Positions 51,557 through 61,334 are shown, counted from the stretch's first letter. The stretch: 64,000 bases of DNA from an uncultured Collinsella sp. (GCA_937995345.1 CALKKS010000007.1:186001-250000); one strand, 5' to 3'. The notes: generated by a model from the sequence alone, not told the origin. Made by a program: numbers and translations.

Positions 51557-51582
51557 GCGTTGGGGCGTTTTTGGCAACTGGT

Positions 51583-53364
51583 TTACTTGCTCATGAACAG
51601 CCAGATTGCGATGATCACCAGGATTGCGGCGATGATGCAGACGATGGCTCCGGTGAATTTGACGCGTGAGTCGCGGGTTCGCTTGCGCACGTCGTCTTCG
51701 GCGGCCTCGAGTTGGGCAACTTCGCGCTCGGTCTCGGTATGCTCGGCCTTGTCACGTGCCAAGGACCCGGCGAGCGATTCGGTGATCTCGGGATGGTCGT
51801 GCACCTCGGTCGCCTGCTCGATAATCGACTGCGCATGCGCGGCATCTGCCCGGGCGTTTGCGATGGCCTGCTCTTGCTCGCGGCGTGCCTTGTCCTGCGC
51901 GGTGATCTTTTCGCGCAGCTCGCGCTGACGCGTCGCGGCGGCAGTTTTTGCGGACTGCAGCTCGTCGCGCGCGGCATCTGCCTCGGCCGTTACGGCCTGG
52001 TGCGCGCGTTTAGCGTCGGCGATGGGAGCCTGTGCCTGCTCGACGGCCTGCTCGGCGGCGGCAAGTGAATGCTCAAGATCGGCGGTCACGCGCGGAATGT
52101 CTTCCTCGGCCTTGCGGAGGGCGTCGGCAGCGTCGGAGATTTGCATAGACAGCTCGCTGGTGCGCACGGTGTAATTGGCGGGATTTGCCGAAGGGTTGCG
52201 CTGCAGTTCGGCATACTCGCGACGCAAGGTCTCGAGCTGTGCGCGCGTAACATCGGCAGTGTGTCGTGCGGCGGCGACACCGGTATCGCGCTCAGCCTTC
52301 ACTTTGTCGCGGATGCGCTTGGAATCCTCAAGGCGACGAACCAGGCGGTTGCCGGTCTCGCGCGAACTCGCCTCGCGGGCTTCCACGGCGTCGAGTGCAG
52401 CCTTCAGGCGGAGCTCGGTCGCATCGTCCTCTGCCTTCATTTGCTCGAGCTGGCCCTTGAGCTCCGTCGCTTTGGCGGCATGGGCGTCGCGGTCAATCTC
52501 GGCGGCCGCAGCGGTCTTTTGTGCCGTGGCGATTGCCTGGCGCTGATCGGCGATGATCTGATCGTAGCGGCTTGCGATGTCCTGGCGCGTCTCGAGCTCC
52601 TCTGCCTGGTCGGCGATGCGCCGCTCAAGCTCGGACAGGTGGGCGCGGGCATCGGCGAGTGCCTTCTTGGCGGCGTTCATCTCGCGCATGGCCGACGCGC
52701 CCTGGGCGATAAAAGTGCCCACGGCGTTAGCTGTGTTTGAGACGGCGCTCCCCAGGTCGCGGCTCGTGGCGGGGGCATGCGTGGTGGTCGGGTGCGCGGC
52801 CTCGGCGGCATTCGTATCGGCAGCCTGCGGTGCGGCGATATTGCCGGTGCCGCCTTCGATCACGGAAAAGCCCGCTGCGTGCGGGTCGACCGCGTCGGTG
52901 CCGATCGTGGGGTGCTCGAGTTGCAGGAACGAGGGCATGGTGCTGCCCTGGTCGGCAACCGGGGTCTCGCCGGGCACAAACGTCGAGGCGGCCTCGGCGG
53001 CTTCCTCTTCCTCGGCGTCGACATCGGCATCGGCGACAGCGTCCTTCATCGCTTTGACGGCATCCATCATGGAGTCCATGACGGCGTCGAGCTCTTCTTC
53101 CGAAGACACCTCGATGGGGCCTGCTGCTTGCGGAGCGTTCTCAGCCTTGGGCTCAGTATCGCTCGGGTCCGGCTGCTCTAGCTGCTCTTCTTTGTCTTGC
53201 TCTGCGGCGACATTTGCGTCTGCGGCCTCGTCTGCGGCGGCAGGAGCCTCCTCGACAGCGGCATCAATGCCGCCATCGCTTCTGGTGGAAGTATCGCAGT
53301 CGTCAATGGTGTCTGCGGAATTATCAATATGCTGTTGAGTCTGGGGGTCCAGCTCGTCTGTCAT
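51583..53364 (-). CDS. Tail-anchored coiled-coil protein
   Basis: A 593-residue protein I do not recognise. An acidic, Ala/Glu/Asp-rich N-terminus (about 1-190) leads to a long coiled-coil region (about 225-550: Glu/Ala/Arg/Gln heptads, for example LSELERRIADQAEELETRQD). A single C-terminal helix (TGAIVCIIAAILVIIAIWLF) is followed by MSK. This is a tail-anchored layout, with the coiled coil in the cytoplasm, as in cell-envelope or division scaffold proteins. GAGGAG lies 9 nt before ATG 53364 and 3 nt before ATG 53370. Longer frames lack a binding site. Confidence 0.75.
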   Translation of the reverse strand: MTDELDPQTQQHIDNSADTIDDCDTSTRSDGGIDAAVEEAPAAADEAADANVAAEQDKEEQLEQPDPSDTEPKAENAPQAAGPIEVSSEEELDAVMDSMMDAVKAMKDAVADADVDAEEEEAAEAASTFVPGETPVADQGSTMPSFLQLEHPTIGTDAVDPHAAGFSVIEGGTGNIAAPQAADTNAAEAAHPTTTHAPATSRDLGSAVSNTANAVGTFIAQGASAMREMNAAKKALADARAHLSELERRIADQAEELETRQDIASRYDQIIADQRQAIATAQKTAAAAEIDRDAHAAKATELKGQLEQMKAEDDATELRLKAALDAVEAREASSRETGNRLVRRLEDSKRIRDKVKAERDTGVAAARHTADVTRAQLETLRREYAELQRNPSANPANYTVRTSELSMQISDAADALRKAEEDIPRVTADLEHSLAAAEQAVEQAQAPIADAKRAHQAVTAEADAARDELQSAKTAAATRQRELREKITAQDKARREQEQAIANARADAAHAQSIIEQATEVHDHPEITESLAGSLARDKAEHTETEREVAQLEAAEDDVRKRTRDSRVKFTGAIVCIIAAILVIIAIWLFMSK

Positions 53365-53658
53365 AGGCATGTGCTCCTCATCGTTGTTCGTCACCCTATG
53401 ATAAAGTCTCGCGCCGACATCCCGCGCCCCGCAGCAAAGTTTCAAAACGTGTTCGATGACTCGTTGCGTTAACAAAAACTCGGTCGCTCTATCCAATTTT
53501 TACTTGACATTCCCTTCGCCGAAAGACGTTGCACCGTTCGCCTGCAATGGGCTTTATTTTTCACTTGAACCCGCTAAAGTTGCATGTCAGCTTTTGGCGC
53601 GTGAAGTTGGATGCGCGCAGTCGACGGGCGGGCCCGTCGCGATTTGAAAGGACTTTGT

Positions 53659-54459
53659 ATGGGACTTTTCACTGGTAAGACCGTGATCGTCACCGGCGGC
53701 GGCAAGGCCACGCTCAAGGACGGTTCCGCCGGCTCCATCGGCTACGGCATCGATATCGCTTTTGCCAAGGAGGGCGCGAACCTCGTCATCACCGGCCGCA
53801 ACGTCGCCAAGCTCGAGGCTGCCAAGGAGTCTCTCGAGGCTGAGTACGGCGTCAAGGTTCTGCCTGTTCAGGCCGATGTCTCCGCCGGCCAGGACAACGA
53901 GGCCGTCGTGCAGAACGTTATCGACAAGGCGATTGAGGAGTTCGGTCGCATCGACGCCGTCGTCAACAACGCTCAGGCCAGCGCCTCGGGCGTGACCATT
54001 GCCGATCACACCATGGATCAGTTTAACCTGGCCATTTACTCCGGTCTGTATGCTACCTACCTGTACATGCAGAAGGCCTATCCGCACCTGAAAGAGACCA
54101 AGGGCTCCGTGGTCAACTTTGCTTCGGGCGCCGGCCTGTTTGGCAACTACGGCCAGTGCAGCTATGCTGCCGCCAAGGAGGGCATCCGCGGCCTGACTCG
54201 CGTTGCCGCCAACGAGTGGGGCAAGGACGGCATCAACGTCAATATCGTTTGCCCGCTTGCTTGGACCGCTGCGCTCGAGAACTTCCAGGATGCCTATCCC
54301 GAGGCGTTCAAGGCCAACGTCCACATGCCGCCGGCGGGCCACTACGGCGACGTCGAGAAGGAGATCGGCCGCGTGGTCGTTCAGCTCTGCGGCCCCGACT
54401 TTAAGTATATGAACGGCGAGACTGTCACCCTCGAGGGCGGCATGGGGCAGCGTCCGTAA
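53659..54459 (+). CDS. SDR oxidoreductase, probable 12-alpha-HSDH
   Basis: A 266-residue short-chain dehydrogenase. The cofactor loop has an insertion (TGGGKATLKDGSAGSIGYG), followed by NNAQASASGVT, the active-site tyrosine motif SYAAAK and the end TLEGGMGQRP. As I recall them, bile-acid 12-alpha-hydroxysteroid dehydrogenases of gut clostridia and Eggerthellaceae share this insertion, the ASASGVT segment and the HMPPAGHYGDVEKEIGRV-like region, so oxidation of cholate at C12 is the best guess. This is from memory, not a search. AAAGGAC precedes ATG 53659. Upstream (53365-53658) I see a TTGACA (53504) but no good -10. Confidence 0.85.
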   Translation: MGLFTGKTVIVTGGGKATLKDGSAGSIGYGIDIAFAKEGANLVITGRNVAKLEAAKESLEAEYGVKVLPVQADVSAGQDNEAVVQNVIDKAIEEFGRIDAVVNNAQASASGVTIADHTMDQFNLAIYSGLYATYLYMQKAYPHLKETKGSVVNFASGAGLFGNYGQCSYAAAKEGIRGLTRVAANEWGKDGINVNIVCPLAWTAALENFQDAYPEAFKANVHMPPAGHYGDVEKEIGRVVVQLCGPDFKYMNGETVTLEGGMGQRP

Positions 54460-54461
54460 GG

Positions 54462-54601
54462 GTTACGGCGTTTTACCAAACGCCGTAACGGGCCGACGCT
54501 GCGCGGGCCGCATTTGGACAATCTGACGTTCAACTTCAAGGGCGCGACCAGAAGGTCAGCGCCCTTTCGTTTCACGTCACCTTGTCTCAAATGCGGCCCG
54601 C
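54462..54601 (+). repeat. Structured intergenic element B (covarying stems)
   Basis: The layout matches element A: P0 (54462-54473 with 54478-54489), the same GGCCGACGCTGC single strand, P1 (54503-54516 with 54588-54601, 14 bp), P2 (54524-54529 with 54574-54579) and P3 (54540-54549 with 54554-54564, bulged A, loop AGAA). P1 and P3 differ in sequence from A but still pair. Downstream, 54602-54718 repeats parts of the element A flank (GGCGGGTTTTCGCTG). Confidence 0.75.
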
Positions 54602-54732
54602 TCGCTGACTTATGCTCAACTTGCGGTGCCATTTTGCTTGAGGGCACTTTGCTCGCTTTGGCGGGTTTTCGCTGTCGGTACCAAAACATCGGCGTTACCT
54701 TGGCTGTTGCAAGTTGATGAAAGACGTCCCTA

Positions 54733-54892
54733 GTAGTCATTGGGGACGTTCTTAAATGACTAGTCAAAAGGGACACTCTTGCGGCACTTGGGGACAGTCC
54801 CTAAATGCCGGCAGATTGGGACACTCCTTTGCCGGGTAGTCCTGAAGACTGTCCCCAATGGCTAGTCGTTTAAGAACGTCCCCAACGACTAC
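54733..54892. repeat. Nested long inverted repeat upstream of tgt
   Basis: Outer arms 54733-54765 and 54860-54892 are inverted (30 of 33 match, core GGGGACGTTCTTAAA). Inside, GGGGACAGTC pairs with GACTGTCCCC and CCGGCA with TGCCGG. No gene. It ends about 90 nt before tgt. Confidence 0.75.
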
Positions 54893-54980
54893 TTTGCACC
54901 AGTTTCTGTCGAGTCGGTGCGGTTCGATGGTTGCTCGTATAATGGTCTGCGTATGAACCGCAACCAAGGAGTCCCAGTTT

Positions 54981-56120
<1,140 letters not shown>

Positions 56121-56269
56121 GAGCGGCGCGGGCACTTGCAGAGCGCGGGCAACGGCAAGGGGCGAGCGCCGGCCGTTCGTCACGTTCGCTAACACCGTCT
56201 GCGCGACCGCTGACCGATAGCTTGCAAGTACTTGATGCATCGTGGGTACCATACCGAATAGTTGATGTT

Positions 56270-56316
56270 CGGGCGGGTGTTTGGCGCATGGCGTCGACCC
56301 CGCCCGTTTTTCTTTT
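56270..56316 (+). terminator. Terminator between tgt and the LOG gene
   Basis: An 8-bp GC stem (56270-56277 with 56299-56306) is followed by GTTTTTCTTTTT, just upstream of the next ribosome binding site. Confidence 0.75.
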
Positions 56317-56333
56317 TCTCGATAGGAGTACCC

Positions 56334-57092
56334 ATGATTAAGAACGAGAACGTCGAGGGCGAGCCCACCTACGACGAGACGTACCGCCGCGGTCCCGTGG
56401 TCATGCGCGGCCCCATGATTCCTAAGGACAACACTTACGCCAACCTGCTGGCGCCTGAGGATTCAACCGACTGGTTGCATGCCGATCCGTGGCGCGTGCT
56501 GCGCATTCAGGCAGAGTTTGTCGATGGCTTTGGCGCGCTTGCCGAGCTCGGACCTGCGGTGACCATCTTCGGCAGCGCCCGTACGCCCAAGACGGACCCG
56601 GCCTACAAGGCGGCGCGCACCGTCGGCCGTAAGATTGCCCAGCGTGGCGTGGCGGTTATCACCGGTGGCGGTCCCGGCATCATGGAAGCGGCCAACAGGG
56701 GAGCGGCGAGTGTCAACGGCAAGTCAGTTGGCCTGGGCATTGAATTGCCGCACGAGCAGGGGCTCAACAAATACGTGAACCTCGGCATGGACTTCCGCTA
56801 CTTCTTTGTGCGCAAGACTATGTTCGTCAAATACAGCTCGGGCGCCATCATGTTCCCCGGCGGCTTTGGCACGCTCGACGAGATGTTCGAGGTCCTTACG
56901 CTGGTGCAGACGCATAAGGTCAAGCGCATGCCGCTCGTGCTGGTGGGCACCGAGTACTGGCAGGGCCTGTTCGACTGGCTCAACGGCCCGGTGATGGACG
57001 CCGGTATGATTAGCCCGCTCGATCCGGAGCTTGTGCACATCACCGACGACCTCAACGAGGCCGTCGACATCGCCCTGAGCGGGCTGATGTAG
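56334..57092 (+). CDS. LOG family Rossmann protein (TIGR00730)
   Basis: A 252-residue LOG/YvdD-type protein. It has the Rossmann opening VTIFGSARTPKTDP, the GGGPGIMEAANRGA loop and the family signature PGGFGTLDEMFEVL. Relatives are nucleoside-5'-monophosphate phosphoribohydrolases, named for cytokinin activation in plants and acting on AMP-like nucleotides in bacteria. A 70-residue N-terminal extension precedes the core. AGGAG lies 6 nt before ATG 56334. Earlier frames would pass through the terminator. Confidence 0.92.
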   Translation: MIKNENVEGEPTYDETYRRGPVVMRGPMIPKDNTYANLLAPEDSTDWLHADPWRVLRIQAEFVDGFGALAELGPAVTIFGSARTPKTDPAYKAARTVGRKIAQRGVAVITGGGPGIMEAANRGAASVNGKSVGLGIELPHEQGLNKYVNLGMDFRYFFVRKTMFVKYSSGAIMFPGGFGTLDEMFEVLTLVQTHKVKRMPLVLVGTEYWQGLFDWLNGPVMDAGMISPLDPELVHITDDLNEAVDIALSGLM

Positions 57093-57124
57093 GGTGCTGT
57101 GACTGTTGTTATAGTAATGTGAAC

Positions 57125-57178
57125 GGCATACTGATGCTATTTAACATCAGTATGCCATCTAAACTGGGTATACTGATG
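57125..57178 (+). promoter_or_regulatory. RelB/YafQ operator with three half-sites
   Basis: GGCATACTGATG (57125-57136) and CATCAGTATGCC (57145-57156) are a perfect 12-bp inverted repeat with an 8-nt spacer. A third half-site, GGTATACTGATG, is at 57167-57178. It sits just upstream of the antitoxin gene and fits autorepression by the antitoxin. Confidence 0.8.
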
Positions 57179-57204
57179 CAAAAGACGAGGCGAGGAGGTC
57201 GCGT

Positions 57205-57504
57205 ATGTCTACTGCAACGGTTAAGCCTACGACGGTTCGCATCGAAGAGGGGCTCAAGGAACAGGCGACTGAGTTCTTGGATACGGTTGGCCTGAGTCTT
57301 AATTCGTATCTCAACCTTGCTGTTCGGCAGCTGGTAAATCAACGAAAGATTCCTTTTGAGATCGTAGGAAGGGCGGAGGTGCCCAACGAGGCAACGAGGC
57401 GTGCCATGGTGATCGCCGAAGCTCATGAGTTGGGGATTCTGCCAGACGACAGCCCGTCATTCAATAACGCTGATGAGCTTATATCATTCCTCGATGAGGA
57501 CTAG
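57205..57504 (+). CDS. RelB/DinJ family antitoxin
   Basis: A 99-residue antitoxin. The N-terminal ribbon-helix-helix (TTVRIEEGLKEQATEFLDTVGLSLNSYLNLAVRQLV) binds DNA, and the C-terminal part (about 50-99) would wrap the toxin. GAGGAGG precedes the ATG. It is followed 2 nt later by the toxin. Confidence 0.92.
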   Translation: MSTATVKPTTVRIEEGLKEQATEFLDTVGLSLNSYLNLAVRQLVNQRKIPFEIVGRAEVPNEATRRAMVIAEAHELGILPDDSPSFNNADELISFLDED

Positions 57505-57506
57505 CG

Positions 57507-57815
57507 ATGTTTGAGATTAAAGTCGAGGCTCAGTTTAAGGCGGATTACAAACGGACGATGCGCGTCCATCCGCAGCTAAAAACGGAGTTTAAAGCGGCCG
57601 TCGCAGAGCTTGCGGCTCACGGCTCGCTTCCCGCGGAATATGGTGCGCACGAGCTCTCAAACCCGGGTGGCAATTACAACGGCCACATTGATTTCCATCT
57701 ATCCGACGGCCTGGTCGGCGTGGCCGTTCTCTACCTGCCGCATAAGACTAATCCTGTGATCCGGCTGGTCAGAATGGGCTCGCATGAGGAACTATTCCAG
57801 GGCCCGCAGGGCTGA
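57507..57815 (+). CDS. YafQ/RelE family mRNA interferase toxin
   Basis: A 102-residue RelE-fold toxin of the YafQ type, which cuts mRNA on the ribosome. Features are the N-terminal FKADYKRTM, HELSNPGGNYNGHIDFHLSDG, LVGVAVLYL and the C-terminal RMGSHEELF, with the histidine expected for YafQ catalysis (H87 in E. coli). It is co-transcribed with the antitoxin upstream. The length is slightly above the usual 92. Confidence 0.93.
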   Translation: MFEIKVEAQFKADYKRTMRVHPQLKTEFKAAVAELAAHGSLPAEYGAHELSNPGGNYNGHIDFHLSDGLVGVAVLYLPHKTNPVIRLVRMGSHEELFQGPQG

Positions 57816-57830
57816 TTGCCGATTTCTAAG

Positions 57831-57893
57831 TTGCGGTGGAATAGGGATTGATTTGCGGCTGATAAGCCAAAAACAGTCCCTATTTCACCGCAA
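57831..57893. repeat. Hairpin repeat family 2, copy 2
   Basis: A 17-bp stem (57831-57847 with 57877-57893, one G-U) containing TTGCGGTGGAATAGGG, with an inner GGCT/AGCC hairpin. It lies between convergent genes (toxin and degV). Confidence 0.8.
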
Positions 57894-57908
57894 GTGGTAT
57901 GGGTGGCC

Positions 57909-58769
57909 CTAATTGGCAGGTTGGTAGCGGGGGCAGTAGCTGATGGCTATGGCGTCGACGCCTACGTGGGTAGCGATGGTGCAGCCGATGGGGCCGGTGC
58001 CGGTGTCGTCGTAGTCCTGGCCCGCGAGCGCCTGGTTGACGAGCTCTTGCTCCTCGGCGGCGCCGGTCGTGAGCACGCGCACGCTGGAGCCCGGGTGCTC
58101 GGCCAAAAATGCGAGGCAGTCAGCCATGGTGTTGGCGACGATGCGCTTGGCGCCGCGGCCCTTTTTGACGGCCTTGATCTCGCCCGATTTCCACTCCGGC
58201 GAAACGGCCAGGCGAATGTTGAGCATCTGCGTGAGCTGGCCGGCGAGTTTAGGTGCGCGGCCGTTCTTGACCAGGTTCTCGAGCGTGCGGGGAATCAACA
58301 ACAGGTGGGCGTCGGGCAGCGTCGCGCGGATCTGCGCCTCGGTCTCGTCCAGGCTGCGGCCGTCCTCGCGCATGGCGAGCGCATACTCCACCAGTAGGCC
58401 CTCGGCGCCCGAGCCGGTGCGCGAATCGATGCAGCGCACGTCGAGCTCGTGGGTCTCGGCCACCAGGCTGGCGTTGGCATAGCAGGCGGACCACTCGCTG
58501 CACAGCGAGATAAAGATCGCGCTATCGTGGCCGTCGGCGAGCACGCGGTCAAAGAGTGCCTTGAACTCGCCGGCGCTCGGCTGCGAGGTGTGCGGTAGCT
58601 GCTCGGAGCCTGCCATGCGGGCGACGTACTCCTCGGCGGTAATCTGCACCTGGTCGAGCAGGTCCTCGCCCTCGATAATTACATGCAGCGGAATCACGTA
58701 AATGCCGAGCTCTTGGGCGCGGGCGGGGGAGATGTCCGACGTGGAGTCGGTTATGATGGCAAAAGACAT
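57909..58769 (-). CDS. DegV family fatty-acid-binding protein, second
   Basis: A 286-residue DegV/FakB-like protein. It begins FAIITDSTSDISPARAQELG and has the HTSQPSAGEF segment, then FISLCSEWSACYANA, where family members usually have SS-x-LSGTY. The lipid-binding serine surroundings are thus altered compared with the copy at 42669, perhaps with a different ligand. GAAAGGTGC lies before ATG 58769. Confidence 0.9.
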   Translation of the reverse strand: MSFAIITDSTSDISPARAQELGIYVIPLHVIIEGEDLLDQVQITAEEYVARMAGSEQLPHTSQPSAGEFKALFDRVLADGHDSAIFISLCSEWSACYANASLVAETHELDVRCIDSRTGSGAEGLLVEYALAMREDGRSLDETEAQIRATLPDAHLLLIPRTLENLVKNGRAPKLAGQLTQMLNIRLAVSPEWKSGEIKAVKKGRGAKRIVANTMADCLAFLAEHPGSSVRVLTTGAAEEQELVNQALAGQDYDDTGTGPIGCTIATHVGVDAIAISYCPRYQPAN

Positions 58770-58927
58770 AATTGCACCTTTCGTTGGGGCGCTTGCGCGC
58801 CGCCTTCTGAGAGCAAAGTGCGACAAGTATAGTTGAGTCGCTCCACATTACTAGGTTCAATTGTTGAATAGTCAACAGTTTGAAGTGTCGGTGTGGAAAT
58901 CGTCAACTGGGGAAGAGGGGGGTGCCG

Positions 58928-59590
58928 ATGGAGGCACTGGAGATAGGCAAGCGGCAGGTCGTGCTGTTTGATTTCGATGGCACGGTGGCAGATACGGGTC
59001 GGGCGGTGATGACCTCGACACGCAAAACGTTGGCCGCGCGCGGGTTTTCGGAGGCGCAGATGGGTGACCTGCGTCGCATGATCGGGCCTCCGCTGTGGAA
59101 GAGCTTCCACGACTTTTACGGCTTTACGCGCGAGGAGTCGCTCGCGGTGGCCGACGAGTACCGTGCCTTTTTTGACGAGCTAGGGCCAGAGGAGTATCCC
59201 GTGTTCGACGGGATCCCCGGGCTGCTGGATGGGTTGGCCGCCCAGGGCAAGCGTATGGCCGTGGCGACGTCGCGCATGGAGGCAAAGTGCATCGATATGG
59301 TGCACGAGCTGGGGCTTTGCCAGTTCAAAGCCGTGGTTGGCATGAATCCGCCCCAGGGGCGCGAGACCAAGGCCGATTCGGTCCGCGATGCGCTGGCGGC
59401 TCTGGGCGCGACGGCCGACGAGGCCGTGATGATCGGCGACCGCTTTAACGATGTGGAGGGCGCGCACGCGATGGGCGTGCCGTGCATCGGCATCTATTCG
59501 GGCGCGGCGGCACCGGGTGAGCATGAGGCCGCGGGCGCCGATGCGGTGGTGCACTCGGTGGCCGAGCTTGCTAAACTTTTCGCTATATAA
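58928..59590 (+). CDS. HAD hydrolase, phosphoglycolate phosphatase-like
   Basis: A 220-residue HAD superfamily phosphatase. Motif I is LFDFDGTVADT, motif II is in MAVATSR, motif III uses a lysine (ETKADSVRDAL) and motif IV is MIGDRFNDVEGA. A helical cap lies between motifs I and II. The closest named group is Gph-like phosphoglycolate phosphatase. The exact substrate is uncertain. GAGGGGGG precedes ATG 58928. Confidence 0.92.
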   Translation: MEALEIGKRQVVLFDFDGTVADTGRAVMTSTRKTLAARGFSEAQMGDLRRMIGPPLWKSFHDFYGFTREESLAVADEYRAFFDELGPEEYPVFDGIPGLLDGLAAQGKRMAVATSRMEAKCIDMVHELGLCQFKAVVGMNPPQGRETKADSVRDALAALGATADEAVMIGDRFNDVEGAHAMGVPCIGIYSGAAAPGEHEAAGADAVVHSVAELAKLFAI

Positions 59591-59644
59591 GTATGTGATG
59601 TGAGGGGCGGGCGCGCTCGCCGCTCATTGGTAAGGAGGTCGTCC

Positions 59645-61081
59645 ATGAATCAGGTGGAGCAGAGCGTTACCGAGTATGTCGACGAGGTCTGGGAGGATGT
59701 CGTCGCCGATATCGAGCAGCTGGTGAGTTATCCGTCCGTGGCAGTTTCTGCCGATGCGGAGCCCGGCGCGCCGTTTGGCCGCCCGGTCCGTGACGCGCTC
59801 GATTGCGCGCTCGGCATTGCGCAAAAGCTCGGCTACCAGACGAGTGACGACGAGGGCTATGTGGGCATTGCCGATATCCCTGGCCGCGGCGACAAGCAGC
59901 TCGCGACCATTTGCCATGTGGACGTGGTTCCCGCCGGCCCCGGTTGGAACACCGATCCGTTTGCGATGGAGCGTCGCGAGGGCTGGCTGCTTGGCCGCGG
60001 CGTGATCGACGACAAGGGTCCTGCCGTGCTGTCGCTCTACGCCGGCGCCTATCTGCTCAAGCACGGTATTGCCCCGCGCTATACCTTCCGCGCGCTGCTG
60101 GGCTGCGATGAGGAAGTGGGCATGTCCGACGTTCACCATTATCTGGAGAACCACGCAGGCCCCGACTTTTTGTTTACGCCCGATGCCGAGTTCCCGGTTT
60201 GCAATGCCGAGAAGGGCCAGTTTGGGGCGACGTTCGTGAGCCCTAAGATCGACGGCGGACGCATTGTGTCCTGGAGCGGTGCCGAGGCGAGCAACGCTAT
60301 TCCGTCGCAGTCTATCTGCGAGCTTGCGATTGCCGCCGATGAACTGCCGGCGCCCGTTGAGAACGCCGACCGCCTGGAGATCACGGCGCTCGATAACGGG
60401 CATGCGCAGATTTTCGCCTACGGCATTGGCGGTCATGCCTCGATGCCCGAGGGAACGATCAATGCCGTCGGCCTGATCGTGGCGTATCTGCGCGAGGCCG
60501 AGGACGCGTTTAGTGCTCGTGGCGAGCGCCTGCTGACGCCTGCCGAGCACGAGTTTGTCAAGTTCCTGGCCTTTGTGCATGCGGATGCCTATGGCCGCGG
60601 CCTGGGCATCGATGCGACGAGCCCGGCGTTTGGCCCGCTCACCTGCAACCCCGGCGTCATTCGCGTGGCGGATGGCCACATTGAGCAGGTCATCGACGTG
60701 CGTTTCCCCGATAGCACCAGTGCCGATACCATCTGCGAGCAGCTCGAGCCGCTCGTGGGCCGCTTTGGCGTGACGTGCCAGCTGGGTCGCGCGAAGGTGC
60801 CGTTCTCGGTGTCTGCCGACGATCCGGCCGTGAAGGCGCTTATCGATACCTATAACGAGTTTACGGGCAAGCATGCTGAGCCCTTTGCCATGGGCGGCGG
60901 CACGTACGCGCGCAACTTTGCCCGCGCCGTGTCGTTTGGCCCCGAGGAGACCGGCCTGGAGCTGCCCGCGTGGGGCGGCCAGATGCACGGTCCCAACGAG
61001 TGCGCCAACGAGGAACAGCTTAAACAGGCGCTCAAGATTTATATCGTGGCAATCCTGCGCCTCAACGAACTCGAGCTTTAG
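59645..61081 (+). CDS. M20 family dipeptidase (Sapep/PepV type)
   Basis: A 478-residue zinc peptidase of family M20. The metal-site motifs are ICHVDVVPAG, VIDDKGPAVLSLY, GCDEEVGMSD and, near the end, AMGGGTYARNFA with a final histidine in GGQMHGPNE. PepV-type enzymes cleave dipeptides in the cytoplasm. AAGGAGG precedes ATG 59645. The stop is 20 nt before a family 2 hairpin. Confidence 0.94.
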   Translation: MNQVEQSVTEYVDEVWEDVVADIEQLVSYPSVAVSADAEPGAPFGRPVRDALDCALGIAQKLGYQTSDDEGYVGIADIPGRGDKQLATICHVDVVPAGPGWNTDPFAMERREGWLLGRGVIDDKGPAVLSLYAGAYLLKHGIAPRYTFRALLGCDEEVGMSDVHHYLENHAGPDFLFTPDAEFPVCNAEKGQFGATFVSPKIDGGRIVSWSGAEASNAIPSQSICELAIAADELPAPVENADRLEITALDNGHAQIFAYGIGGHASMPEGTINAVGLIVAYLREAEDAFSARGERLLTPAEHEFVKFLAFVHADAYGRGLGIDATSPAFGPLTCNPGVIRVADGHIEQVIDVRFPDSTSADTICEQLEPLVGRFGVTCQLGRAKVPFSVSADDPAVKALIDTYNEFTGKHAEPFAMGGGTYARNFARAVSFGPEETGLELPAWGGQMHGPNECANEEQLKQALKIYIVAILRLNELEL

Positions 61082-61101
61082 GTTACGCGGTTTCCCAATC
61101 T

Positions 61102-61170
61102 AAGTTGCGGTGGAATAGTTCCTGGAATGGGCCATTTGATGGCCAAACAGGAACTATTTCACCGCAGCTT
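61102..61170. repeat. Hairpin repeat family 2, copy 3
   Basis: A 23-bp stem with two G-U pairs (61102-61124 with 61148-61170) containing TTGCGGTGGAATAG, with an inner GGCCAT/ATGGCC hairpin. Just before it, GGTTACGCGGTTTCCC resembles a broken P0 of elements A and B. Confidence 0.8.
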
Positions 61171-61334
61171 CGTTTTTATTGGTGTAAAAGGTGCGCCATG
61201 TTCGGCGCTGGATTGTTATCCGTTTGTAAAGGCTGGGCAGAGCTTGCGGTAAGGGTCTATCAAATGCCCGTAAGAAACCGCAGTTGGCGCGGGCGCTGCC
61301 CGGTCGGGGCCGTATCTTTCCAAACAGCAAAGCG

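Noticed and set aside
53659..54459. Identity as the 7-beta-HSDH known from Collinsella aerofaciens
   Set aside because: That protein as I recall it has a different N-terminus and active-site surroundings; this SDR looks like the 12-alpha group.
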